Positions 1-9,976 of a stretch of DNA of 64,000 bases are shown here, piece after piece. Location of the stretch: contig NC_134547.1 of the NCBI RefSeq assembly GCF_050624435.1, positions 33,877,419 to 33,941,418 on the forward strand, written 5' to 3'. The DNA is from Tenrec ecaudatus. Lineage: Eukaryota; Chordata; Mammalia; Afrosoricida; Tenrecidae. The translations under genes were made by a program, and so were the position numbers. The notes below the pieces were generated by a model. The model was not told where the DNA came from, ran no database searches, and was given only the letters and a program-made list of their open reading frames with translations. Numbering within the stretch: position 1 is the stretch's first letter; every line of letters starts with the position of its first letter.

Positions 1-71
1 GGATCGAGGGACTGTGGTGTGGATGGGTAGGTAGGTAGAGAGATCATATGTGTATGTCTAGTTCTTACTTT

Positions 72-387
72 GATTTTTTTTCCTTTTCTTTTTTTACATT
101 TTATTAGGGGCTCATACAACTCTTATCACAATCCACGCATATACATACATCAATTGTATAAAGCACATCCATACATTCTTTGCCCTAATCACTCTCAAAG
201 CATTTGCTCTCCACTTAAGCCCTCTGCATCAGGTACTCTTTTTTACACCACCCCCCCCATGATCCCTTGATAGTCCACAGATTGTTATTTTGTCATATCT
301 TGCCCTATCCAGAGTGTCCCTCCCCCCCCTTCTCTGCTGTCCATCTCCCAGGGAGGAGGTCACATGTGGATCCTTATAATCAGTAGC
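72..387 (-). mobile_element. L1 3'-UTR end, 5'-truncated
   Basis: A poly-T tract at about 72-98 is followed by the reverse complement of a 3' end repeated on the plus strand at 4060-4617 and 13337-13553. Shared pieces are the GGGCTCATACAACTCTTATC segment and the downstream pyrimidine-rich tract. The tail and variable 5' truncation fit LINE retrotransposition. From memory the sequence matches the afrotherian (tenrec-type) L1 3' UTR; that name is recall, not a search. No coding part is present. Confidence 0.75.
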
Positions 388-584
388 ATAAAAACCTGAT
401 AAAATTAACTGTCTTATTTTCTATTGCAGTGATTACTTTATAAAGGAATGAAAGGGTCCCATCTCCCCATATACCTCTCACTTGCAAAATGCTTCTAGAA
501 ATGAGCCCCACCATCTTATTGAAGCTGAGAATTCTTGTAGCCCAGAGGTCAGCCAAAACTTTTGTACTTGAGTGTCTGTCTCAA
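388..584. other. Unassigned single-copy stretch
   Basis: No repeat family or coding signal is recognised between the L1 end and the SINE. Confidence 0.5.
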
Positions 585-765
585 ACAGTTGACTTCCAAC
601 AAATTCTGACTCATGGAAACCCCAAGTGTGTCAGAGGAGAACCGTGCTCCATAGGAGTTTCAATGGCTGAATGTGCAGTATATGGCCAGGCCTTCCTTCT
701 GATGCACACTTGGGTATATTCAAGCCTCCACCCTTTTAGACAGCAGCTAAGCTGGTCAGACATGG
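585..765 (-). mobile_element. AfroSINE copy, minus strand
   Basis: The order of blocks matches the reversed AfroSINE layout: a degenerate 'TTCTGACTCATGG' end, a 'GTGCTCCATAGGAGTTTCAATGG' type middle (diverged), then 'AAGCCTCCACCCTTTT' and the tRNA-like head reversed. Other minus copies in the window, such as 46405-46612, share this order. It is old and diverged. Confidence 0.65.
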
Positions 766-1045
766 GCAGCATCCAGGGTCTCCAATGCCTAAGTTAGAGA
801 CGTTCAAATGCCTACAACTTCAGATCAAATCAACCCCTTCCCATACACTCAGGTTTCTGGTTGTTTTCAGAGGAGCCAGAAATCCATAACTGTATATAAA
901 ACCTCCCATTTGAAAGGCCATCAAAAGCACACATCATGCTGACAAACCCAGCCAACAATGCTGTACAGCTCCTCTGAGACTGCTATTTTGTGTGGCCAGA
1001 TGCTGACTCTTTACGACCAGGGGTCCAAGTCCATGAATTCACTCC
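766..1045. other. Unassigned stretch
   Basis: I see no recognisable gene, repeat or RNA here. Confidence 0.5.
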
Positions 1046-1049
1046 TGGG

Positions 1050-1215
1050 GTTGGGGGAGTGGCGGTTATTTCACATTTTAAAATTAATTTACAGTAATGT
1101 GTGTGTAGTATGCTAATACTGAGTGTGCAATTTGACAAATCTCGTATCTGTACACATCCCTGTGTGTAATCACCACCCAGCTCAGCTCAGTAGAACAGTT
1201 CAGCGCTCATGTGGA
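1050..1215. repeat. Possible old L1 3' fragment
   Basis: An AT-rich run with 'TTTGACAAATCTCGTATCTG' and 'TAATCACCACCCAGCTCAG' resembles the 3' region of old mammalian L1 elements from memory. There is no poly-A tail or clear boundary, so the call is weak. Confidence 0.3.
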
Positions 1216-2689
1216 ATAAGCATGAAAGAATTCTTAAAGGAGGAAAAGGCTTAAGGGGATGAGGGAGAGTGTGCTTCTCCGAGGGGAGGGAGGTGAGAGA
1301 AGCTCTAGAAATGTCTGTGGTTATCTAGAAGTGTTGTTGTCTCCTGTATATGCTGTGGGAGGGAATATTTATATGGCATTACTAGATTTTCCACAGCATC
1401 ACTGGGAAAAAGCTAAGTATCCTAGGACAGACCTGGTATGGAAAGGCTGTGGCAATGAATGTGCAAGTCAACCCCGGAGGGAGAGGGGCAGAGCTGGGAA
1501 AGTGGTAGCTCCAGGGCCTGGAACTTCTCAGAGTGTGGCCTGTAGAAGCATCTGGCATGCCTGTGGACCCCGAAGGCCAGGAGAGGCCTCAAGGTGAAAC
1601 AGGGGACCCATCTTCAGCCCATCACCCACAGTTCGTGAGCGGGCTGGATAGGTAGGTAGTGAATAAGCCAGATTTCGTTATTTAGAAAAATGCAGGTGTT
1701 TAAGTATTTCTATTTGTTGTGCTTCATATCAGAGAATAAAATCATGTGATTATATTCTATTTATGTTTTTAATCGGCAGAATCCATCGGCAAATTGGACA
1801 TGGATGTCAGGTTTCATTTGTTGAAGTTCTGGTCCAGGCCTGGCGAAGGGTTGCAGAAATAAGGCAGAAGGTTTGCTGCCTCTCAGTACATGGGATTCAG
1901 GGCATTTGCTTCGGGATTGTATTGTTTCCCAAAGGCTTTAGTGGTCTTTGTGCAGTATGTATAGTCTAATATGCAAGCGGGGCGGGGTATTCAAGCCCAT
2001 CAGGGAAAAGAGACTAAGAGTTGCAACCAAGGTTTTTTCTAGTCCTGGGGGGCTTGGTTGGCACCCCTCTGGGGTGATAAGAGATGCAAATGTCTTTTCC
2101 TTTGTGAAGTCAGAGGTGGCAGCAAAGGCTCAATTTTCACCTGGGAACTTGTTGCACTGTTTTAATGATGTGTTTGATCTGCCTTCTGAAGTTTCTCTGG
2201 CTATGCATTGGCCTCTGACAGCCACCAGATAAAAGGGGGCTTTGTTTCTGCAAGTATTCCTGGAGTCCACTGCAACTCTTGCTGCTCTGCTCTTCACTGC
2301 AGGGACGTGTCCTTTCCCTCAAGGTGACTGGGCAGAGTGTGTTTGGGGACCATTCATCCATGTGTTCACAGCCCTCTGTCCGTGCATTACCCGGGTCCCA
2401 GAGATGCACCCACAGCTCTGCTGATCTGGCAACTCACACAGGGACCCCCTTGCCCAGCTCCCAGGAGTCTCCTTTCTCTCCTTCTCCTCTGACATCTAGG
2501 GAACATAGATGCTACCCTGTTCACATGACGGTGGTGACTGAGATTATTCAACCTAGATCCACTAGGCACATACATTCTTCCGTCTGCAGTTTGACTCTTG
2601 GTCACTTTAAGCAAGTGTGGTGGGCACCTCAGAGAATGTGAATTTTATCAACCATGGTCATAATTGTTCTGTGCCCATTGGTACACGGG
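1216..2689. other. Unassigned stretch, no gene seen
   Basis: About 1.5 kb in which open frames on both strands stay at 120 codons or less. None resembles a known protein, and no repeat family was recognised. It is treated as single-copy noncoding DNA. Confidence 0.5.
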
Positions 2690-2776
2690 GCTGGTTTGTG
2701 CCTTTTGTGCCACATCCATACTCACTAACTCTGTGAGACAGGTCATTTTATTTCTTTAAACATATGAGGAAACAGA
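2690..2776 (-). repeat. MIR, minus strand, left part
   Basis: Reversed MIR core features are visible: a direct-repeat-like 'TAACTCTGTGAGACAGGTCATTTT' region (diverged) followed by 'ATGAGGAAACAGAATGCT'. The MIR appears to resume at 3160 after an inserted RTE tail. Confidence 0.55.
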
Positions 2777-3160
2777 ATGCTGTTGTTAGATGTTGTTGAT
2801 GCATTGGTTCCGACTCATAATGACCCCTGGGTACAACCAAATGAAACACTGCCAAATCTTGTGCCATCCACACTTGTTCTTATGTCGGAGTCCATTGTTG
2901 CAGCCACTGTGTCCATCCATCTTGTCCAGGGGCTTCCTCTTTCTTGCTGCAGTTTCACATTACCAAGCACGGTGTCCTTTTCCGGGGACTCATCTCTCCT
3001 GACAACATGGCTAAAGTACATGAGAGGAGGTCTCACCATCCTTGCCTCTAAGGAGCATTCTAACTGTACCATTTCCCAGAGAGATTTGTTTGCTCCTTTG
3101 GCAGTCCATGGTTCTTTCAAGATTCTTCTCCAACATCATCATAAGGAAATAGATTTGACG
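2777..3160 (-). mobile_element. RTE (BovB-like) LINE 3' end, minus strand
   Basis: The reversed 3' end begins with 'GTTGTTAGATGTTGTTGATG', 'TTCCGACTCATAATGACC' and 'GAAACACTGCC'. It runs into reversed C-terminal coding sequence containing 'TTGCAGCCACTGTGTCCAT' and 'AGGAGCATTCTAACTGTACC'. The same order occurs at 18178-18598, 36625-37080 and 54282-54705. The 148-codon frame across it reads the noncoding strand and is not a gene. It splits a MIR. Confidence 0.85.
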
Positions 3161-3219
3161 ATGCTACATAACTTGTCTAAGAACCTATCTGGTTCCAGAG
3201 TTGGTCTGGTTCCTATTCC
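3161..3219 (-). repeat. MIR, minus strand, right part
   Basis: 'ACATAACTTGTCTAAG' followed by '...GTTGGTCTGGTTCCTATTCC' fits the reversed MIR sequence expected after the fragment ending at 2776. Confidence 0.45.
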
Positions 3220-3220
3220 C

Positions 3221-3420
3221 TAGGAGCCTGGTTGTGTAGTGGTTAAGCACTCAGCTGAGAGGTGGAAAGTGGGTCGTTCAATCCCACTAGCCACTCACTC
3301 TGCGGGAGGAAGAGGTAACTTGGAAACCCCGTGCATCAGCATTGACGGAGGGACCATGGGCACAAATGCACAGAAGGGAGGCCAGGATCAGCTACATAAT
3401 TTGTGGGATCCACTGGAAAA
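3221..3420 (+). mobile_element. AfroSINE copy, plus strand
   Basis: It starts 'GGAGCCTGGTTGTGTAGTGG' with a tRNA-like A box (GTGTAGTGGTTAAGC) and a B-box-like 'GGTCGTTCAATCC', then the usual AfroSINE body. The pol III promoter is degenerate. It is a SINE head and not a tRNA gene. Confidence 0.75.
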
Positions 3421-3599
3421 TTAAATGTGGGGATTTTTATTCAAGAGCGTAGTGATAACAAAGCATTGACGTGGTTACTGTGCCTGTTTAAGTGTGAGGC
3501 CCAAGTCCCATATACCCCTTCCAAGAGGTCTACCTAGTGACAGCACAGGCCTCCTACGTGAAGCTGGCCCTCGAGGAGAGGCAGACCAGGTGTAATATT
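3421..3599. other. Unassigned short stretch
   Basis: Nothing recognised. Confidence 0.5.
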
Positions 3600-3797
3600 A
3601 AAAAAAACACAAAAAACCAAGAACCTTCTGTGTGTCAGAGGAGAGCCATGCTCCACAGGCTAACTTTCCAGAATCATGGCTGACTTTCCAGCAGTAGATA
3701 CCAGGTTTTGCTTCTGAGACAGCTCGAGGTGAGTTTAAACCACCAAACTTTGGGTTCCTGGCCAATATGTCCCCTGTGTGTGCCACTCAGGGGCTCC
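3600..3797 (-). mobile_element. AfroSINE copy, minus strand
   Basis: It contains 'GTGTGTCAGAGGAGAGCCAT' and 'CTCCACAGGCTAACTTTCCA', then 'GGTGAGTTTAAACCACCAAA', and ends in '...GCCACTCAGGGGCTCC', the reverse of the SINE 5' end. The block order matches the other minus-strand copies. Confidence 0.75.
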
Positions 3798-4059
3798 ATG
3801 CGAAATGTGCATCCATTCCCACAAACAGGCAAACAGGAACGAGGAAGGGCATGAGCACACCTTTGAAGGGGAGCTGTCTCAGCTCGCCTAACGTCCACGT
3901 TGGCATTGAAAAACGCATGCCCTTCCGACCGGTCAGGTCTTCCTGCTTTCCATGAGAACACAAGAGAAATCTGGGCATTTTATGAGAAGCTGTTTAATGT
4001 TTGCATGCTATTTTGCCTGCCTTAAAAATATACATTCTCTAATTGACCCAAATTGACCC
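3798..4059. other. Unassigned stretch
   Basis: No recognisable element or coding signal. Confidence 0.5.
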
Positions 4060-4617
4060 AATTAGGGTGCAAGGTAGTACCGATGAAGAACACAGCTTTC
4101 CCCCAGATCCTGGATGCTTCCTCCCCCCAACTACCATGGTCCGAATTCTACCTTGCAGGGCTGGATAGGGCAGAGGTTGTACACTGGTACATATGAGGGC
4201 TGGAGGCACAGGGAATCTAGGGTGGATGATACCTTCAGGACCAAGGGTGTGAGGGGCGATGCTGGGAGAGTGGAGGGTGAGTGGGTTGGAAAGGGGGAAC
4301 TGATTACAAGGACCCACATGTGACCTCCTTCCTGGGAGAGGGACGGCAGGAAAGGGGGGGAAGGGAGATTCCGGATAGGGCAAGATATGACAAAATAATG
4401 ATGTATAAATTACCAAGGGCACATGAGGGAGGGGGGAGTGGGGAGGAAGGGAAAAAAAAGAGGACCTGATGCAAAGGGCTTAAGTGGAGAGCAAATGCTT
4501 TGAGAATGATTGGGGCAGGGAATGTATGGATGTGCTTTATACAATTGATGTATGTATGTGTATGGATTGTGATAAGAGTTGTATGAGCCCCTAATAAAAT
4601 GTTAAAAAAATATATAT
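4060..4617 (+). mobile_element. L1 3' UTR, plus strand, with poly-A tail
   Basis: About 560 bp. It runs from 'AGGGTGCAAGGTAGTACC' through the GGGGGAACTGATTACAAGG and purine-rich GGAGGGGGGAGTGGGGAGG blocks to '...CCCCTAATAAAATGTTAAAAAA'. An AATAAA signal precedes the A tail. It is the longest continuous copy of this 3' UTR in the window and is 5'-truncated with no ORF2. The 162-codon frame on the opposite strand is a shadow. Confidence 0.8.
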
Positions 4618-4677
4618 ATATACATTCTCTTGTTCTTCCTTGATACAGGAAGTATGATTTCTTTGAGGCAAAAATGC

Positions 4678-4842
4678 TTGTTGTTATTGTTAGGCACCAT
4701 CTAGGCAAGTCCAACTCGGAGCTGTCATCTTTGCGGAAGCCAGTTTTCTGGTCATTCTTCCCTGGAGACTCTGCGTGGGTCCAAAGGGCCAACCACTCAG
4801 TCAGCGGCCAGTGCTTAACTGTTTCACCAGTAGAACTCTGCT
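4678..4842 (-). mobile_element. AfroSINE copy, minus strand
   Basis: It begins 'TTGTTGTTATTGTTAGGCAC' (the reversed tail) and passes through 'GCGGAAGCCAGTTTTCTGGT', 'CCAACCACTCAGTCAGCGGC' and 'CAGTGCTTAACTGTTTCACC', the reverse of the tRNA-like head. Confidence 0.75.
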
Positions 4843-5185
4843 AAAACTGTACCTTCCAGGCTCCATGTGGTGGTACAGATGATCATGGGACCTGATCCTG
4901 GAAAGCCAGGAATAAGCAGAGGTCTGCTAGTGACTATAGGACAAGGTGTTTTTCTGAGGCAGGTGTCGCCCCTTGCCTCTAAATGTTTCTCTTCTGTCTT
5001 CTGGGCTGCAGCGCAATGGCCGAGAAGCACCTGTGGTGATGAGATGAGGCTGGCTTGAGGACGAAAACCCGAGTTGGGCAGTGGGACAGAAAATCAAGGA
5101 GCTGGGGACTGGGCAACATCTTGAAGTCACAATTCCATCTTGATTGACCTCCATGGAACTTCCATAGAAAAATAAACTCCCCCAA
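4843..5185. other. Unassigned stretch
   Basis: About 340 bp with no recognised repeat or gene. The last 40 bases lead into the tetranucleotide array. Confidence 0.5.
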
Positions 5186-5609
5186 CTCTCACTCACTCAC
5201 TCACTCACTCACTCACTCACTCACTCACTCTCTTACTATCTCACTCACTCACTCTCTCACTCACACTTTCACTCACTGACTTACTCTCACTCTCTCACTC
5301 ACTCACTCTCTCACTCATTCACTCACTCACTCACTCACTCTCTTACTATCTCACTCACTCTCACTCACACTCTCATTCACTCTCACTCACTGACTTACTC
5401 TCACTCTCTCAATCACTCACTCACTCTCACTCACTGACTCACTCTCTCACTAATTGACTCTCTCACTCATTCATTCACTCACTCTCTCACTCTCTTACTC
5501 ACTCACTCACTTACTCATTCACTCACTCACTCACTCACTCTCTCATTCTCTCCTCACTAACTCACTCTCTCACTCACTAACTATCTTACTCACTCACTCT
5601 CTCACTCAC
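5186..5609 (+). repeat. (TCAC)n tetranucleotide microsatellite, 424 bp
   Basis: The stretch is almost entirely TCAC/CTCA units with scattered TCTC, TTAC and TATC variants. Larger repeating blocks are visible: the CTCTTACTATCTCACTCACT segment occurs near 5230 and near 5340. The apparent peptide rich in Ser-Leu-Thr-His is the array read in frame. An RTE 3' tail follows. Confidence 0.97.
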
Positions 5610-5634
5610 AAAAAAAAGCAAAAGAAACCCCTAA

Positions 5635-5722
5635 CTGCACAAGACTGGGCACCATGTTGTTCTGTTTTACATATGTAACGAATCAGAGTTGACTCAATAG
5701 TCACTAGCTGCAACAACAAGGG
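5635..5722 (+). mobile_element. RTE 3'-tail fragment, plus strand
   Basis: 'CAAGACTGGGCACCATGTTG', 'GTTGACTCAATAG' and a CAACAACAA ending match the last ~85 bp of the RTE family, as at 53470-53556. Only the extreme 3' end remains, next to the microsatellite. Confidence 0.75.
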
Positions 5723-6105
5723 GCTGTTTTGTTTCCTAAGACTGCTGGACCAAAACACTATGTAAAAGGGGACTTTAGGGAACAGTATGGAGACTGGAAA
5801 TCCAGAGTCTGGATTCCAAATCTCCATCTGCTGCAGGAGAAGGTTCTTCCTTTTATGTCTGGGCATTCCTTGGCTTGTAAGCATATCTGCACACGGTGCA
5901 TTCCGCCTGGTTGTGCTTTTGTTCCCAGGTCTGTCCTTCTCTTTTATAAGATGTCCCTCAAAAAGGACCGAGATTAGCACCCACTTTATGAACTCACATC
6001 ATTTACGAGGAAAAATCCTTCCCCCAAGAAGGTCATGTTCACTGGTGCAGAGGTCAGGACTTCAACATACCTTTTTGGTTGGCAGAATTTAATCCATAAC
6101 AAGGT
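5723..6105 (-). repeat. MLT1-like MaLR LTR, minus strand
   Basis: 'TTTCCTAAGACTGCTGGACC' at one end, 'CTTCCTTTTATGTCTGGGCA' and 'CTCTTTTATAAGATG' in the middle, and '...AACATACCTTTTTGG' at the other end match the reverse of an old mammal-wide solo LTR (MLT1-like, from memory). The same family is at 36235-36570 (minus) and at 20645-21020 and 21985-22290 (plus). Confidence 0.55.
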
Positions 6106-8224
6106 TAAACCATATCCGTTGGGTTTCTGATATCTGCAACAGTAATCCCAACAAGTAGAGTGTCTGGTGGAAAACATTTCAAAACCATAGTGAGAGGCTA
6201 AACACAGTGAACCCAGCCATGGGCTGCCTTTGTTCCATGGCTGTGCACCAGGGGCTCTGAGCGGGAATTAGGGAGACATGTCCCTCCCCTTTGAGCTTCT
6301 TGCTCTCCCCGACTTTCTTCTAGCCAGGCTGGCTCTAGAGAATCACATTTTATTCCCATAACTGCTCTGGTTGACACTACCCCTACATTTCCCCACCTCA
6401 CCCCACCCCATTTGATCTCTTCTCCTAGTCACCCCACTCCATTTGATCTCTTCTCCTAAGACACATTCTTAGTTCCTGGCAGGTAGGCAGGCTCTTGTTA
6501 TGATTCTAGTCAATGAGTGGTGCATGCCATGGGCTCTTCATAGGTCTTGTCTTTCCTGAAGCTCAAAGTGGGTGGGAGAATTCCATATGAGGAATTGTTT
6601 CCCTTGATGGAGAATTAAGGAGGTCTGGTATTGAGTTGGTGGATTCACATCCTTAGAACAGCCTGGATCATGGAATTACTGTGGGGAGGATAATGACCCC
6701 CAGAGAGTTACCTAGATTACTCACAGCAACTTTGAAGAGGTAACCAATAAATGTGTTTTTAGCCATTGACATTTTGGGATTATTAACTATCTCAAGTTTA
6801 GCCTGGCTTAACCTATCTCATTCACCTCTTTCTCCTGTTGTAAAATTTACGATATGGTGAATGAAGGGTTTAGGAGTTTAAGCTAGGATGTTTACTCTTG
6901 GGAGCTAATCTTCCATTTGAAGTGCTTTCACTGACTTCTGAGATGTGGGGCAGCATGGTGTGGAAATTCCTGACTTAAGAGTATGAATCAGAGCCAATTA
7001 GATAGCAACTAACAAGAGCCAAAATAATTCTTCAGGTATTTTTCATCATTAAGTATCTCTTCTAGGTTAAAGGCAAAACAAATATACAAACAAAAAACTG
7101 GCTCAGAGTTGAATGAGCTGGGGGCTAGTTTCCCACTTGTGACAGCACATAGGTCTTTGCCTCCAATTACTGTCTCATCTCTCCATAGTCACTGAAGTGA
7201 CAGGGCCCTGCTTAAACAAGCTGATGCTAAAAAGGGAATGAATTGGCTCAGCCATCAGGAACCTCCAGGTGTCAGAAGTGGCATCACTGTCAACAGTGAT
7301 GTCAACATTGTCAACAGTGATTGTCAACAGCAAGACAGGGTATCCTCCGCCTCGTCATGATCGCGGTTGAATCCCGGTGCTCAAAATGATGTTATAATCA
7401 CTGCCTCGGTCTTCACTCCTCGTGGTCCAGCTCCGTTTCATTTGGGTGGCATCACTCTTAAGCAGGGTTTCTTGTTGATACAGCAGCTCCCAGGAGCTGT
7501 GAACTTTTATCTGATCAATTTGAGTCAGCAAGAAGAGAAATTACCTTTCTTAGGTGTTCCAGTAAAAGCCTTCACGCTAGATTGTATTGGCTTGCCTTCG
7601 GTCACTCGGGCCTCTCTGAGCAATGCCATGACAGTGGGGATGGATACTCCAATTTTCTAGCCTGGATTCAGTATCCATCATTATAGTTAGAGCTTGGAGG
7701 TGATCACCCAAACAAGGTGGGAAAGATTGCAGAAGGAATGGTTCCTCTGGGAAAATCAGACAATGGTCACTTCTATCTCCGTCATTAATTTTACCTGTCT
7801 TAGTTCACAGTGACGAAATGTGGCTGGAATCGAGTGAAGAAGAGGAGATAACTTCTGGAGCACCAAATGCAGTAGATGCACACCATTCTCCCGCCAAAGT
7901 GTAACCAGATGAAAGGATCAAGTGGAACTCTGAATGTGACTCATCTGCTCAAGACTCCTCTACGGTTCTCTAGCACCTATTAGAAAAAGTCGTGAACCAT
8001 GACTCTTGGCCCAGGTGTCCAGAATCATCTCTGACCTGGGCTTCAGGATGGAAGGCTGCTCTGTGGTCTGCCCAAGAAGCCCCCACTTCTCTGATTCTGT
8101 GCCTGAAGCCCCTGTCATGGTTCTTGCTTCATAGCTCAGCTTCGCTTCCACTTCCTCTGCAAAAGAAAGCCCTTTTAACCCCCCTCTTGGGAGACTGCCT
8201 ATTTCTTTCTCTTGGAATGGTGTG
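6106..8224. other. Unassigned 2.1-kb stretch
   Basis: No recognised element. A two-copy 31-bp tandem repeat lies at 6398-6460, and a short hairpin with repeated GTCAACAGTGA lies at 7283-7325. A 97-codon frame at 7367-7660 (plus) has no recognisable domain and is not called as a gene. Confidence 0.5.
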
Positions 8225-8225
8225 G

Positions 8226-8535
8226 TTAAGATCATAAGCTGAGAGTCAACTAGTTCTAGTTTGGAATCATGCCTCCATAGCCTTTTTTCTGTGTGGTTAG
8301 CCTGTAACCTTCTTTGAGCCCTGGTAAAATGAAATGGGTGAGGAGAGAATTAATTGATTTGCAGATTGATATAATATCTGTAAGAGTCCGCAGTAGCATG
8401 ATTTTTTAAAAAGAAAGAAAATACCCAACTGCCAGAATTGTGGTCAGGATTTGAAATTACATGTAAGGAATTTATGAGCACAGTGTCTGGCACAGAGTAA
8501 TTATTCAATAATGGTAGTTACTACTATTCATAAAT
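8226..8535 (+). repeat. MIR, plus strand, diverged
   Basis: The order fits MIR: 'GAGAGTCAACTAGTTCTAG', 'TGTAACCTTCTTTGAGCC', 'GTAAAATGAAATGGG', and the 3' part 'AGCACAGTGTCTGGCACAGA' then 'GTAATTATTCAATAATGG'. There is extra sequence in the middle. Confidence 0.6.
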
Positions 8536-9040
8536 TAAACAAATTTTATACTTGTTTTATCTCTTAGTTACACTGAGAGTCTCTTTGGGGGGCTAATTTT
8601 TCATCAATATCTCATAAGGGAAACTGTTGGCATTGTTTCCAGTGAAAGAATTCCAGAAGCTATGTATCCCATTCCTCTGAGGTTGAGTCCTGCGTCTATG
8701 CCAGGTTCTACCAGCTGGGTCTTCAAAGGCCATCCAAATCCTTGCTTACACAGCATTGATGACTTCACTACACACTTGCACATAAGGAGTCTTCCCAGCA
8801 GAGCAGTATCTCTCCAGACCCTCTGATCCCCACACTCAGACAGGCTTAGGTTGCTCTGAGCAACTAGCGCATGGAAAACCACGGGAGGCTATTGATGTTC
8901 TTAAGCCTTAGTGGGGTCTTTCTCTCCTTTAAATTTCCACCAAATTTCCCTGTGGCTCCTCTATCTCTCACCATATAAGGTCTTGATAAATTAAGGTGAA
9001 TATAAGTTTGATGTGAAGGGGATTATAGGTACTTGGTAAA
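8536..9040. other. Unassigned stretch
   Basis: About 500 bp with no repeat or coding signal recognised. Confidence 0.5.
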
Positions 9041-9637
9041 TGTGTTAGGGTACTAGAGAAACAAATTCATAGATATATTCATGTGTATAAGAAAGAGGTT
9101 TATAGACAAGAGCAGTTGAATATTGATAAAAACATCCCAGCCCAGTCCAGATCAAGTCCATAAATCTGATATTAGCCCATATGTCCGATACCAATCTATA
9201 AAGTCCTCTTCAGACTCACGAAACACATGCATGGACACTGAATGCAGGAAGATCATATGCCGGTGGGTGCAAAGTCTTGTGGATCCAGTGGCGGTAGAAG
9301 CACCTCAGCACTGGCAGTTGTCTCCCAGTTCCCCTCCTCGAGTTAGTTCCCAGGACACTGGCCCCTCCCAGGTCCCCTCCTCCAGTTCCCAGGGCATGGG
9401 GTATATTAGTGTGGTGCCACGTGGTTTGTCAGTAGAACGTCTCTCAGGGAGTAAGCAGAGAATGAGAGTGTCTCCCACCTCCAAAGAGGAAATACACGAA
9501 TTCCCAGAATCCTCAGGGGAAGGCCATGCCCATGCAGAGGCCTCATTGGCTATAACCGGATGGACAGACTAGACCCCACCCCTTCACTCTTAATTATCTC
9601 AAGTCTCAAATTGACACCAGATTATGTAACTGCCACA
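9041..9637 (-). mobile_element. Solo LTR-like repeat (tenrec family), minus strand
   Basis: The ends are 'TGTGTTAGGGTACTAGAGAA' and '...GTAACTGCCACA', so in LTR sense it runs TGTGGCAGTT...ACACA with TG/CA ends. Five copies share the order of blocks: 17375-17794, 33846-34398, 47257-47760 and 55289-55800. A mammal-wide LTR with similar ends exists, so I read it as an ERVL/MaLR-type solo LTR. No internal viral genes are present. The 149-codon frame inside is not a gene. Confidence 0.6.
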
Positions 9638-9639
9638 AT

Positions 9640-9838
9640 AAAGGTAGAAAAAGGAAAAGGGCAGCAAAAAAGAAGGCCCCTGACATGATGGGTTGCCAGT
9701 GGCTGCAGCAATGGGCTTAAACTAGAGAACAATAGTGCAGCTGGTGCAGGACTGGGCAGTGTCTTGTTCTGTTGTCTATGGGTTGCTACGAGAAGGAATA
9801 GACTCAATGGCCGCTCACAGACACAACAAACAAATAGG
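9640..9838 (+). mobile_element. RTE 3'-tail fragment, plus strand
   Basis: 'AGTGGCTGCAGCAATGGGCT', 'GCAGGACTGGGCAGTGTC', 'TTCTGTTGTCTATGG' and an ACAACAAAC tail match the last ~190 bp of RTE. It abuts the solo LTR. Confidence 0.75.
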
Positions 9839-9976
9839 TTGGATGGGTGACTAGGCCGCTCGCTTATGGCTGCACATGGAAGCTGTCCTCATTGGTGCCT
9901 GTAAAGCAGCCCTGGACCATTCAGTTCTGTGCTTGGGACGACTTTCTTAATGTCATTGAGCAATAGGTTCTTGGAC
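9839..9976. other. Unassigned short stretch
   Basis: Nothing recognised. Confidence 0.5.

Noticed and set aside
2777..3223. 148-codon plus-strand frame
   Set aside because: It lies on the noncoding strand of an RTE 3' end, where codon usage of the real ORF suppresses stops.
3221..3300. tRNA gene at SINE heads (also 12822, 17045, 60765 and 35120)
   Set aside because: A and B boxes are present, but no cloverleaf can be completed and the sequence continues into SINE body.
4304..4792. 162-codon minus frame
   Set aside because: It crosses the L1 3' UTR and a SINE; low-complexity Pro/Ser/Leu composition.
5186..5609. CRISPR-like array
   Set aside because: The repeats are contiguous tetranucleotides without unique spacers, and the host is a mammal.
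5454..5678. 74-codon frame rich in Ser, Leu, Thr, His
   Set aside because: It is the (TCAC)n array read in frame.
7367..7660. 97-codon frame as a possible exon
   Set aside because: I could not recognise any domain or splice sites.
9123..9572. 149-codon plus frame
   Set aside because: It lies entirely within a solo LTR-like repeat, and the same region in other copies has stops.
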